NCBI GenBank assembly: GCA_038747915.1
Contig: JBCDJJ010000085.1
Span: 1-15,454, forward strand
Length of the DNA: 15,454 nucleotides
Direction: 5' to 3'
Source of the DNA: JBCDAP01 sp038747915
Lineage (GTDB): Bacteria > Planctomycetota > Phycisphaerae > Phycisphaerales > UBA1924
Shown: positions 1 through 7,800 of the stretch, one piece after another
Position numbering within the stretch: position 1 is the stretch's first letter
Layout of the letters: each line of letters starts with the position of its first letter
Program-made: the position numbers and the translations under genes
Notes under the pieces: generated by a model
Database searches by the model: none
What the model saw: the letters and a program-made list of their open reading frames with translations, nothing else
What the model was told of the DNA's origin: nothing

Positions 1-64
1 CTGGTGGCTTGCCCACCAGTGCGAACGCCAAAGCCCTTGAACACTGGCGGGCAAGCCGCCAGTG
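1..64. repeat. Pair of inverted hairpin repeats
   Basis: Two stem-loops lie side by side. The first has arms CTGGTGG (1-7) and CCACCAG (13-19) around a 5-base loop. The second has arms CACTGGCGG (42-50) and CCGCCAGTG (56-64) around GCAAG. The reverse complement of 44-63 matches 1-20 at 18 of 20 positions, so the two hairpins are inverted copies of one another. The sequence after the second arm reads GGCACCC. The same layout (two inverted hairpins with a GTGGCAC/GTGCCAC edge) occurs at 13688-13756. I read this as a dispersed planctomycete-type palindromic repeat. It may extend left of the window. No gene is visible between 65 and 318; apart from the two palindromes listed next I see nothing there. 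Confidence 0.75.
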
Positions 65-212
65 GCACCCAAGTCCCGGAGTCGGTCGATCCACCGCTGA
101 GACTGGCAAGACGAGTTGACTTGGTCTGCTCTAGGCCTCGCCACACAAGATGGTGAATCGTCTGGAACGGCGTGGAGGTGGTGCAGCTTTCTGCAGGAGT
201 ACGAGGCACACC

Positions 213-243
213 CATGGAGACATCGCGTCGCGATGTCTCCATG
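213..243. repeat. Perfect 31-base palindrome
   Basis: The arms CATGGAGACATCGCG (213-227) and CGCGATGTCTCCATG (229-243) are perfect reverse complements around a single central T. The right flank reads CCACCC, similar to the edge of the other palindromic repeats in this window, while the left flank (ACC) does not continue the symmetry. It lies in non-coding DNA downstream of pdxH. It could be a decayed copy of a dispersed repeat, a protein-binding palindrome or a transcript-stabilising hairpin. The sequence alone does not decide. Confidence 0.7.
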
Positions 244-295
244 CCACCCGGCGGTGGTGTACCGATGTCAGCAGTCAAGGTTTGGTGTGGGTGTC

Positions 296-314
296 CCGAG
301 CCGGTACGGCTCGG
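296..314 (-). terminator. Hairpin just after pdxH stop (possible terminator)
   Basis: A perfect 8-base stem, CCGAGCCG (296-303) and CGGCTCGG (307-314), closes a 3-base loop and begins only four bases beyond the pdxH stop codon on the minus strand. No run of U follows, so it is not a classical intrinsic terminator. Stem-only terminators are common in high-GC genomes, and the position fits. It could instead protect the 3' end of the transcript. Confidence 0.5.
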
Positions 315-318
315 CTCG

Positions 319-1038
319 CTATGGATTGAGACGGGTCGCGGACCACTCGCTTGTGCTCTGGTATCCAGCGACCGTGTCGACGGTTGCCGGCTCGAGCGAG
401 CGGGTCCATCGGGCGCGGTCGTGGACGCGGCCGATGCCCGCGCACCACAGCTCGACGCGCTCGGCCCACACGCGGAAGCCGCCCCAGTGCGGCGGGCGGG
501 GGATCTCAGCGGACTCATCGTCGAGCTGCACGCCCAGGGAGATCGCTGCCTCAGCGACCTGCTCGATGAGGGTGTCACGGGAATCGAGTGGTTCGCTCTG
601 GCGGCTGCCCCAGGCGCCCAGGCGGCTCTCGAGGGGGCGCGTGACGAAGTACGCATCGCTCTCGGCGTCGGGCGAGGGCGTGACCGGGCCGGCGATGCGT
701 GCCTGGAGGTCGAGGTTGTCCCAGTGGAAGACAAGGGCAGCCCGAGGGTTGCCACCGAGCTCCCGGCCTTTTTGCGAGTTGCGGTTGGTGTAGAAGACGA
801 TGTGCCCGAGGTCGAGATCCATGCCTTTGCACAGCACGACACGGGCGGAGGGTGTGCCGTCGGCGTCGGCGGTGGCGAGGGTCATCGCGTTGGGATTCCG
901 CTGAATCGGGCCCTGCCCATCGCGCTCGGCGCGGCCGTGGGCCGCGTCCCACCACTCCGTGAAGAGACCCCACGGCGAGGCGGGCAGCTCGTCGGGCAGG
1001 GAACGCTCGGTCGAATACGTCTCCTCGATCGATGACAT
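319..1038 (-). CDS. pdxH: Pyridoxamine 5'-phosphate oxidase (PdxH)
   Basis: This is the FMN-dependent enzyme that oxidises pyridoxamine or pyridoxine 5'-phosphate to pyridoxal 5'-phosphate, the last step of B6 cofactor formation and salvage, in the cytosol. The 239-residue product shows the family pattern in order: RNPNAMTLAT with RVVLCKG (66-72), FYTNRNSQKGREL (82-94), SRLGAWGSRQS (138-148), HWGGFRV (184-190), VELW (195-198) and the active-site RVHDR (204-208), ending in RLNP, like the usual RLAP. The E. coli enzyme is 218 residues; the excess sits at the N-terminus and in a longer stretch before the C-terminal tetrad. The ATG at 1036-1038 was chosen because the protein family begins about here; an upstream in-frame ATG at 1173 would overlap dnaB control DNA and adds residues with no family character. 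No Shine-Dalgarno is visible, and a TATCGT lies close upstream of the ATG, so a very short leader is possible. It diverges from dnaB. Confidence 0.95.
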   Translation of the reverse strand: MSSIEETYSTERSLPDELPASPWGLFTEWWDAAHGRAERDGQGPIQRNPNAMTLATADADGTPSARVVLCKGMDLDLGHIVFYTNRNSQKGRELGGNPRAALVFHWDNLDLQARIAGPVTPSPDAESDAYFVTRPLESRLGAWGSRQSEPLDSRDTLIEQVAEAAISLGVQLDDESAEIPRPPHWGGFRVWAERVELWCAGIGRVHDRARWTRSLEPATVDTVAGYQSTSEWSATRLNP

Positions 1039-1081
1039 GGGCACACGATACGCACGATGGCTCGGAGTGGTGACGGCACAG

Positions 1082-1144
1082 TTGTCCACACGGCCTGGTG
1101 CGCACCCTGTCGATTGCGACACACCGGCACGGATTTGTGGACAC
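1082..1144. promoter_or_regulatory. Two inverted DnaA-box-like sites upstream of dnaB and pdxH
   Basis: TTGTCCACA (1082-1090) differs from the classical DnaA box TTATCCACA at one base and equals the form preferred in some high-GC bacteria such as Streptomyces. TGTGGACAC (1136-1144) is the same box on the other strand with one further change (GTGTCCACA). The shared 8-base cores form a perfect inverted repeat 45 bases apart, centred in the 144-base gap between the divergent starts of pdxH and dnaB. What is seen is the repeat; DnaA binding, or binding of some other dimeric regulator, is inference. Confidence 0.45.
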
Positions 1145-1182
1145 TCCGCGATTCCCGTCGACGAAAGGTCCACCCACTCGTC

Positions 1183-2733
1183 ATGGCCGACGATCGCTCC
1201 GACACCTCAGGCAACGGCTCGTCGCGTCGCTCCCGCCGCGGTGGTGCGACGCCGGCCCCGACGCAGGCCGAGGTGCGCGGGTTCCTGGACCGGGAGCCGC
1301 CCTCGAGCGTTCGGGGCGAGATGAGCCTGATCGGCTCGCTGCTGCTCGATCCGGCGCGGGTGCCCGAGGCCCTCGGCGCGGTCCCGAGCGGTGACATGTT
1401 CTCGTCGGACCGGCACCAATTGGTCTACGACGCGCTGCTGAGCGTGTACAACGCGCACGGCACGGTCGACCTCGTGCAGCTTGTCGAGCACATCGAGGCG
1501 CGTGGGCGGATCGAGGAGGTCGGCGGGCCCGAGTACCTCGTACAGATGGCCGAGAGTGTGCCGACCGCGGTGAACGCGGTGCACTACGCGCGGATCGTGC
1601 GAGAAAAGTACCAGCTGCGCCGGTTGATCGATGCAGCGGGGTCGATCCTGTTCGAGGCGTACCACGCGAGCGGGGCGGAGGGTGACGAGGTTCGGCGGGT
1701 GCTGGATGCCGCCGAGCAGAAGATCTTCAAGGTGGCGGAGGATGTGGCGTCGGTCGACGCGGAGGATCTGCGGTCGCTGCTCGAGAAGCAGATCGACTTC
1801 CTCGCAGCCAACGAAGGCCGGCTGATCACCGGGCTCGACACGGGGTTTCTCGATCTCAACGAGATGACCAGCGGTCTGCAGAACGGCGAACTCGCGATCG
1901 TGGCGGGCCGGCCATCGATGGGCAAGACCGCGTTCGCGCTCAACCTGGCGCAGCAGGTCGCCGCGGGCGGCACAACCGAGCCCGTGCCCGTGGCATTCTT
2001 CAGCATGGAGATGAGCCGCGGCTCGGTGGCGATGCGCATGCTCAGCGCCCTGAGCGGTGTGGACTCGCACCGGCTCCGGCGGAACATGCTGAACAAAGGA
2101 GACTTCGACCGGCTCCTGCGGGCGACCGATTCACTCGGGCGGCTGCCCATCCACATCGATGACACACCGGGCCTGACCGCCATGATGCTGCGGGCCAAGG
2201 TGCGCCGGATGGTGCAGCAGCACGACGTGAAGTGCATCTTCATCGACTACCTGCAGCTCATGAGCGCACCGGGCGCGTCGCGCGATGGCCGTCAGCAGGA
2301 GGTGAGCGAGATCAGCCGGTCGATCAAGGCGCTGGCCCGCGACATGAACGTGCCCATCGTCTGCCTTGCGCAGCTCAACCGCGGCGCGGAGCAGCGCGAG
2401 GGCCACCGGCCGCGGATGGCAGACCTGCGCGAGTCAGGCTCGATCGAGCAGGATGCAGATGTGATCATGTTGCTGCACCGCGAGGAGTACTACCACTCGC
2501 AGGATCCGGCGTGGGCGGACAACCACCCGGAGAAGGTCGGCCTCGCCGAGGTGATCATCGCCAAGCAACGGAACGGGCCGACAGGGGTGGTCGAGCTGAG
2601 CTGGGATAACCGGACGACGCGGTTCACCAACCGGGCGCGCGGGTCGTCCGGCGGGTACGCGGCGCCGTTGACGGAGCCGAAGGCGCAACAGGGTGGGCCG
2701 TCGCCGGCGGATCCGGGTGATGTGCCGGTGTGA
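1183..2733 (+). CDS. dnaB: Replicative DNA helicase DnaB
   Basis: This is the hexameric 5'-to-3' helicase that unwinds DNA at the replication fork and interacts with primase. The 516-residue product has the DnaB N-terminal helical domain (from about residue 45: REPPSSVRGEMSLIGSLLLDP, then the HQLVYDALL and YLVQMAESVPTAVNAVHYARIV regions), a linker, and a RecA-type C-terminal ATPase. Walker A is GRPSMGKT (242-249), Walker B is IFIDYLQL (352-359), followed by CLAQLNRG, the DLRESGSIEQDADVI segment and IIAKQRNGPTG. It is longer than the usual 450-470 residues because of an N-terminal tail of about 40 residues rich in S, R, T and G and a C-terminal Gly/Pro-rich tail. The ATG at 1183 was chosen over the in-frame ATG at 1057 because the sequence before it is unlike DnaB and contains the inverted repeat; GAAAGG lies about 14 bases upstream. 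No intein is present in the P-loop. Confidence 0.96.
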   Translation: MADDRSDTSGNGSSRRSRRGGATPAPTQAEVRGFLDREPPSSVRGEMSLIGSLLLDPARVPEALGAVPSGDMFSSDRHQLVYDALLSVYNAHGTVDLVQLVEHIEARGRIEEVGGPEYLVQMAESVPTAVNAVHYARIVREKYQLRRLIDAAGSILFEAYHASGAEGDEVRRVLDAAEQKIFKVAEDVASVDAEDLRSLLEKQIDFLAANEGRLITGLDTGFLDLNEMTSGLQNGELAIVAGRPSMGKTAFALNLAQQVAAGGTTEPVPVAFFSMEMSRGSVAMRMLSALSGVDSHRLRRNMLNKGDFDRLLRATDSLGRLPIHIDDTPGLTAMMLRAKVRRMVQQHDVKCIFIDYLQLMSAPGASRDGRQQEVSEISRSIKALARDMNVPIVCLAQLNRGAEQREGHRPRMADLRESGSIEQDADVIMLLHREEYYHSQDPAWADNHPEKVGLAEVIIAKQRNGPTGVVELSWDNRTTRFTNRARGSSGGYAAPLTEPKAQQGGPSPADPGDVPV

Positions 2734-2746
2734 GGGAGAGGCAATA

Positions 2747-2870
2747 GGCATCAGGCATCAGGGGTGAGAACATGCCGTGGCGGGGCAGCGTGCCGAGCGG
2801 GATACCCTCTGCCTGATGCCTGATGCCTGATGCCTGATGCCTGATGCCTGATGCCTGATGCCTGATGCCT
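2747..2870. repeat. Heptamer tandem repeat with inverted copies
   Basis: Eight exact head-to-tail copies of CCTGATG fill 2812-2867, followed by a partial CCT. Two copies of the reverse complement CATCAGG stand at 2749-2762, preceded by GG, with about 50 bases between the blocks. The 16-base upstream arm (2747-2762) can pair perfectly with the downstream tract in several registers shifted by 7 bases. The upstream block begins 14 bases after the dnaB stop codon, and the tract ends inside the start of the next gene. Possible roles are a slippery dnaB terminator or a copy-number-variable leader of the glycosyltransferase. The tract has stop codons in all three forward frames, so it does not encode protein on that strand. 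Confidence 0.85.
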
Positions 2871-3767
2871 CCCATGCCACTCGTCTCCATCATCATGCCG
2901 TGCTTCAACGAGCGTGCGACGCTCGATGATGCGGTGGCGCGTGTGGTAGCGGCGCCGTACCCCGAAGGGGTGACGCTCGAGGTGGTCATCGTCGACGACG
3001 GCTCGACCGATGGGTCGCGCGAGATCGCCGATGGGCTTGCGAAGGCGCACGAACCGGTGCGCCTGGTCGCGAAGGCCCAGAACCGCGGGAAGGGCGCCGC
3101 TGTGCGCACGGGGTTGAAGGCCGCGACCGGCGAGGTGCTGCTGATCCACGACTGCGATATGGAGTACGACCCCGCCGACCACGCCGCAGTGCTCGGACCG
3201 ATTCTGCAGGGCACCGCCGATGTCGTGATCGGGAGCCGGTTCCTCGGCACGCCGGCAGCGGGCGGGGCCCACCGCGTGCTGTACTTCTGGCACTACGCTG
3301 CGAACCGGGCGATCACGATCGCCTGCGACATGGCCTCGAACCTGAACCTGACGGACATCGAGTGCTGCACGAAGGCGTTCACGCGCGAGGCCGGTGCCGC
3401 CCTGGTGCCGCACCTCCGGGAGGATGGGTTCGGGATCGAGCCCGAGATCGTGATCCGCGCCGCGCAGCTCCGCCTGCCCACACCCCCGAGTGCCCCAGCA
3501 CCGAGCCGCGTGCGTGAGCACGCGCGCCAGATGCCCTCCGACCAAGACGCCTCCGCCCAGCCCGCAGCGTCGGGCGCCTCGGACTCGGGCGAGCGTGCTC
3601 CCGCACGCGGCTCGGATGAACGTGCTCCCCTCCGCCCGGCACGGATCTACGAGGTCCCGGTGAGCTACGCGGGCCGCACGTACGCCGAGGGCAAAAAAAT
3701 CGGGTGGCGGGACGGTGTGCGGGCGCTGTGGGTGATCGGGCGGTGCTGGATCGGGCGAGCGTCCTGA
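2865..3767 (+). CDS. Family 2 glycosyltransferase, DPM1-like, with in-frame insertion
   Basis: It is a cytosolic or membrane-associated GT-A enzyme that probably moves a sugar from a nucleotide donor to a polyprenyl phosphate or other lipid. The 300-residue product starts with the GT2 signature PLVSIIMPCFNE, has the donor-binding VIVDDGSTDGS (D44, D45), NRGKGAAVRTGL, a DxD metal site HDCD (D96, D98), and IGSRFLGT. The C-terminal block IYEVPVSYAGRTYAEGKKIGWRDGVRALWVI (from residue 261) is typical of dolichyl-phosphate-mannose-synthase-like bacterial proteins. In that group this block follows the EPEI...AAQLRL segment almost directly. Here about 54 residues rich in P, S, A, R and E (about 205-258) separate them, and they are encoded by a palindromic element. 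No transmembrane segment is evident. The start is uncertain: ATG 2865 lies in the last heptamer copy, ATG 2874 is equally good, and neither has a Shine-Dalgarno. Substrate is unknown. Confidence 0.88.
   Translation: MPPMPLVSIIMPCFNERATLDDAVARVVAAPYPEGVTLEVVIVDDGSTDGSREIADGLAKAHEPVRLVAKAQNRGKGAAVRTGLKAATGEVLLIHDCDMEYDPADHAAVLGPILQGTADVVIGSRFLGTPAAGGAHRVLYFWHYAANRAITIACDMASNLNLTDIECCTKAFTREAGAALVPHLREDGFGIEPEIVIRAAQLRLPTPPSAPAPSRVREHARQMPSDQDASAQPAASGASDSGERAPARGSDERAPLRPARIYEVPVSYAGRTYAEGKKIGWRDGVRALWVIGRCWIGRAS
3501..3615. repeat. Palindromic element inside the glycosyltransferase gene
   Basis: The 23-base arms at 3501-3523 and 3593-3615 are reverse complements with one mismatch (22 of 23), separated by 69 bases. 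Each arm, read on its own strand, encodes PSRVREHA, so the element is open in the host frame. A further partial copy of the right-arm motif, CGTGCTCCC, occurs at 3594-3602 and again at 3621-3629. The element accounts for most of the extra residues in the glycosyltransferase. It resembles in style the in-frame palindromic elements described in Rickettsia, but I do not recognise its family. Confidence 0.7.
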
Positions 3768-3840
3768 CCCGTGGATACCATACTCAGCGGTCTATTTCGA
3801 GACCGATGGAAACGTCACGTCAACATTGGGTTGTGAGTTC

Positions 3841-3850
3841 GAGGAGAAGA
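3841..3850 (+). promoter_or_regulatory. Shine-Dalgarno site of the PEP-CTERM-like gene
   Basis: GAGGAGAAGA sits three bases before the ATG at 3854, with the GAGGAG core ending seven bases upstream. It is one of only two strong ribosome binding sites seen in the window and fixes this start against upstream in-frame ATG codons. Confidence 0.75.
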
Positions 3851-3853
3851 ACC

Positions 3854-4504
3854 ATGCTCAACCATGCGATCGCGTGCGCCGTGCTCGTGGCAACACTCGG
3901 CGGTGCCCCGTCGGCGCAATCGATCCCGCCGCACATCCTCTGGAAAGAAAAGGTCAACGGCGTGCTGCCCGATCTGCAGGATTCGGGCGGCACCGACGGG
4001 ATGGTCAGCACCGGCAGCGGCCCGCGCCCCGGCGATGCCGGTGACTGGCAGGACCTCGGCACACTCCGCCGCGGCCTCTCCATCGTCACGGGCGAGGTCA
4101 CCACGATCCGGTCCGGCTTCTCGTTCGAGTTCCTCGGTGATGCGATCCTGTTCACCGTGCCCAACGAGCTGGTGGTGACCTCGATCGTCTTCGAGTCGGA
4201 GGGCACGCTCGGGCTCCGCGAGTTCCTCGTGGTCGATCCGGCGACCGACACCGTTCTGAGCGAGATTCAGCGGCGGACCTTCCCCGAGGTCGGCCTCTCG
4301 ACGCCCACCAACGACGATGTGGTCGCCCGGTTCGCCGGCGCACCGCTCGGCGCCGGCGCCTACGTGCTGAGCTACAACAACGCGGCCCGCGTGACCGACA
4401 CCTCGGCGTACACGATCACCTTCGAGGTGGTCCCGGCGCCCGGCGCGGTGGGGCTCCTCGGGGCGGTGGGCGTGTGCGCCGCCCGCCGCCGATCGCGTGG
4501 ATGA
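3854..4504 (+). CDS. Exported PEP-CTERM-like protein of unknown function
   Basis: The 216-residue product has a signal peptide (MLNHAIACAVLVATLGGAPSA, likely cut near residue 21) and a C-terminal sorting-type tail: VPAPG, a short hydrophobic stretch GAVGLLGAVGVCAA, then RRRSRG. That tripartite tail is the PEP-CTERM pattern in the PAPG form common in planctomycetes, where a membrane exosortase processes the protein at the cell surface. The body is mostly predicted beta strand (FSFEFLGDAILFTVPNELVVTSIVFESEG, GAYVLSYNNAARVTDTSAYTITFEVV) and has no catalytic motif that I recognise. The start follows a strong Shine-Dalgarno. It lies 86 bases after the glycosyltransferase and probably has its own promoter. 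No exosortase gene is in the window. Function cannot be named. Confidence 0.8.
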   Translation: MLNHAIACAVLVATLGGAPSAQSIPPHILWKEKVNGVLPDLQDSGGTDGMVSTGSGPRPGDAGDWQDLGTLRRGLSIVTGEVTTIRSGFSFEFLGDAILFTVPNELVVTSIVFESEGTLGLREFLVVDPATDTVLSEIQRRTFPEVGLSTPTNDDVVARFAGAPLGAGAYVLSYNNAARVTDTSAYTITFEVVPAPGAVGLLGAVGVCAARRRSRG

Positions 4505-4536
4505 ACCGGCCCGGTGGAGCCGCCGGCCGTGCTCGC

Positions 4537-4542
4537 TACAAT
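4537..4542 (+). promoter_or_regulatory. Possible -10 box for tRNA-Ile
   Basis: TACAAT matches the bacterial -10 consensus TATAAT at five of six bases and lies 42 bases before the tRNA, in otherwise very GC-rich DNA. No clear -35 hexamer is seen at the usual spacing, so the call rests on one element. Confidence 0.4.
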
Positions 4543-4584
4543 CGCTCGCCCTGCTGGGGCCGGTGGCCCCGGTGAGCGACATCC

Positions 4585-4658
<74 letters not shown>

Positions 4659-4721
4659 CTTCCACGTGCTCGGGCACGCGCGAAAATGCCACGATTCTGT
4701 GGTGTATGCGCATGGTCGAGT

Positions 4722-4743
4722 TCGAGCGCCGGTGGGCGCTCGA
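4722..4743 (+). promoter_or_regulatory. Strong hairpin between tRNA-Ile and the CHAT gene
   Basis: Perfect 9-base arms TCGAGCGCC (4722-4730) and GGCGCTCGA (4735-4743) close a GGTG loop. It lies 64 bases after the tRNA and 106 bases before the chosen CHAT start. A smaller stem, CGTGC/GCACG around TCGG, sits right after the tRNA at about 4665-4678. Either could end tRNA transcription, or the larger could sit in the CHAT leader. No U run follows. Confidence 0.45.
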
Positions 4744-4836
4744 CCCCCTGGCGCGGTGCGAGCTACGCTCACGTTCAACACTGAGAGCTGGTGTGTGCGT
4801 GCCCACGGTCGGTCCGCCAGATCCCGCGTGCTCGTC

Positions 4837-4844
4837 GGGGAGGG
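4837..4844 (+). promoter_or_regulatory. Shine-Dalgarno site of the CHAT gene
   Basis: GGGGAGGG includes the GGAGG core (4839-4843), which ends six bases before GTG 4850. It decides for a GTG start over the in-frame ATG codons at 4706 and 4712, which lie upstream of and run into the 4722-4743 hairpin. Confidence 0.7.
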
Positions 4845-4849
4845 AAGAC

Positions 4850-7800
4850 GTGAGTCAAGCCATCACGTTGCGTGTGCGCCCCGGTGAGGGTGGTGATGCC
4901 AGGGGCGGGGCGGCTCAGGTCGAGCTGTTGGTCAATGGCGCGAGTGCATCGTCCACGGTGTCGAGCCCGTGGGGTCGAGCGGTCGAGGGTGAGGAGCGAC
5001 TGTTGGATGGGTGTCTTGCTTGGTATCTCGAGGGGTACCTGCGCGACTACCCGACCGACTTTGATCGTCAACGGGCCGAGCGCATCACCACCGCACTCGA
5101 AGTGTGGGGTCGCGAGGCGTTCGACGCCATCCTCGGCACCGGCGAAGGAGCCGGTGTGTACGCGCTCGCGGGCAGAGATCCGGAGGCCGAGATCGTCTTC
5201 GAGATCCGCTCGGACGATCCGGGGCTCCTCGCGTGGCCGTGGGAGGCGATGACCTCGCGGAGCGGCTTCCGCCTCGGTCAGCGGTACCCCATAGTGCGCA
5301 CGCTGGAGGCGGTCGAGCCGCAGGTGGCGTTCGATCCCCTCAGTGTGACCGGCGAGTGTCTCGAGGTGCTGCTGGTGACCGCTCGTCCACGTGGCCGCAC
5401 CGATGTGGGCTACCGGTCGATCTCGCGTCCGTTGGTTGACTACGCCGCGCGGATCGATGTGCCCATCCGCGTGCAGCTGCTCCGCCCGCCGACCTTTGCC
5501 GCCCTGCACCACCATCTCGAGCAGAACTCGGGCCGGTACCACGTGCTGCACTTCGATGGGCACGGCGCGTACATGCGCACCAAGGGTGCCGGTGGCAGCG
5601 ACGGCACGGGCGCACCGATCGACTACAGCCCGCACACGCTCTCCGCACCCGATGGCACGTACTCCGGCTACCTGCAGTTCGAGCCCGAGCCCGGTCAAGA
5701 CGCCAAGGAGGGGCTCATCCCTGCATCGCGGATCAGCGAGGTGCTGAGTCGGCACCGCATCCCGATCGTTGTGCTCAACGCGTGCCAGTCGGCCAAGATC
5801 GACGAGCGCGCGTCCGACGAGTTCGCGTCGGTCGCGGGCTCGCTCGTGAAAGCCGGTGTGCGGAGCGTGGTCGCGATGTCGCACGTGCTGTGGGTCACGG
5901 GCGCGCAGGAGTTCGTGCCCGCCTTCTACGAGTCGCTCGTGAAGAGCTCGAGCGTCGGCCGGGCGGTGCTCGGCGGGCGACGCCGGATGCTCGATCACCC
6001 CAAGCGCGAGTGCGTGCGAGGCAAGTGGGAGCTTCACGACTGGATCGTGCCGGTGCTCTTCGAGCAGAACCCGGCGCAGATTGCGCTCACACCGCCCGCG
6101 CCGGGCGACGCCGCACCGACTAGGGGCGTCGCGCAGGAGCAGATGCCGCAGGAGGCCCGCATCGCGGACGAGCCGTTCGGGTTCATCGGGCGCGATGGGC
6201 CGATCATGGATCTCGAGCGGGCCATGCGCCGCAAGGCCGCGGTGGTGATCCAGGGCATCGGCGGTGTGGGCAAATCGATCCTCGCGAAGGGCTTTCTCGA
6301 GTGGCTCGCCGACACCGGCGGGCTCACGCTGCCACCCCTGTGGTTCGGGCTCGACACCGTGTCGAGCGTGGACTACCTGCTCAACCGCATCGGCGAGGCC
6401 TTCGGCCGGGCCGACATCGGCGCGCTGCCGGTGCGCCTCGACCCCGAGGCCGAGCCCGAGCGCGCCGCCCAGCTCACCGAGTTCCCCAAGGTCGCGGTGC
6501 TCAAGCACCTCTTTGCTCGATTGCCCGAGACCGTGGTGTGCGTGCTGGACAACTTCGAGGTGGTAACCGACGCCGGCGCCGGGCAGGCCACCGGGCGGTT
6601 CGGCGAGGCCGACCGGGCGGCGCTCAAGGCACTCATTCGCGCGGCCCATGGCACGAGGTTCCGCATCATCATCACGAGCCGTACGAGCGAGGACTGGCTC
6701 GGCGCGGACTTCCGCGAGGTCATCCCGGTGGGCGGGCTGAGCCGCGAGGAGCGGCTCCGGTACGTGTCGGCGGTGGTGCAGACCAAGGGCCTGGGTGTCG
6801 ACCGCAACGAGGAGGCGTTCGAAGAGCTGCTCGAGGCGCTGCAGGGTCACCCGCTGCTGATGCGGATCGTGCTGCCGCGGCTCGGCGAGCGGATGACAGC
6901 GCAGCAGGCGCTCGATGAGATCAAAGCAGGGCTGCCCGCCACACTCGCGGACACGGGCACGGAGGACGAGACGCTGGCAAAGCTGCGCTCGACGATCGCC
7001 TTCGCGACGGAGGGCGTGCCGGAGGAGCTGCGGCCGCTGCTGACGCTCGTCGGACTGCACGAGCGGTATATGAATTCAAACGAACTACTGCTGATGGCGC
7101 AACAGGTCGACCAGTGGTGGGACAAGGCGGCGATCGACCAGTTCGAGCTGGTACTAACCCACGCGGGACTCACGCGACCACTCCACGGTATCACGAATCA
7201 TGGCGTTGTTCTTGAGCTGCACCCAGCGCTAGCCGGGCACCTCCACTCGGTGTGGTTGCCTGCTCTCGCGGATGATGAGCGCCGACGGTGGACCACGGCC
7301 TTCGTCGACGTGATGGCACTAATGGCCGATGCTATCGCAGGAATGAGGGTCTACGAACAACGTCCTTACCACCACTTCCACGGGCCGAACTTCCGCGCGG
7401 CGCTTGAACACGCCGAACGACTGGAGATGAGTGTCCATATCTGTGCACTCGCCCAATCGCTCGGTATGTATGCGCAGAACACACTTTCGTTCGAGGACGC
7501 AGCCGGGCTTTACCAAAAGTTGATCGAAGTTCATCTCACTTGTGGAGACGAGGACAAGGCTGCAGATGGCTACCACCATCTCGGTCGTGTGGCTGAATTG
7601 TGCCGCGATTTCAAAACTGCTGAGAGGTGGTACAAACAATCGTTGAAGAGCGCGGAACTCTTGGGTAACGAGAAACGCGCCGCCGTTACATGCCATCACC
7701 TCGGCATGGTCGCCCAGGAACGCCGCGACTTCGACGCGGCCGAAGGGTGGTATAAGCGTTCCCTAGAGATCGAGAAACGCCGAGGCGAGGAGTATGGCGC

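Noticed and set aside
1057..1182. Longer DnaB starting at ATG 1057.
   Set aside because: The added 42 residues do not resemble DnaB and would run through the inverted TGTCCACA/TGTGGACA pair in the divergent promoter gap.
2812..2867. Short regular repeat as a CRISPR array.
   Set aside because: The units are 7 bases and directly adjacent with no spacers, and no cas gene is nearby. It is a simple tandem repeat.
2812..2874. Classical phase variation by frameshift within the glycosyltransferase reading frame.
   Set aside because: Every forward frame through the tract meets TGA, and the gene can start at the last copy or at 2874, so copy-number change would not switch the coding frame. An effect on leader or hairpin remains possible.
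4706..4849. N-terminal extension of the CHAT protein from ATG 4706.
   Set aside because: The extra 48 residues are R-, S- and P-rich without domain character, span a perfect hairpin, and have no Shine-Dalgarno, whereas GTG 4850 follows a strong one.
4775..7060. Very long open frame on the minus strand opposite the CHAT gene (also 172-1035 opposite pdxH, 8512-9636, 9158-10267, and 13895-15205 opposite clpC).
   Set aside because: In high-GC DNA the frames opposite real genes stay open by codon bias. Their translations are rich in R, H, A and P with no domain pattern, while the other strand encodes clear protein families.
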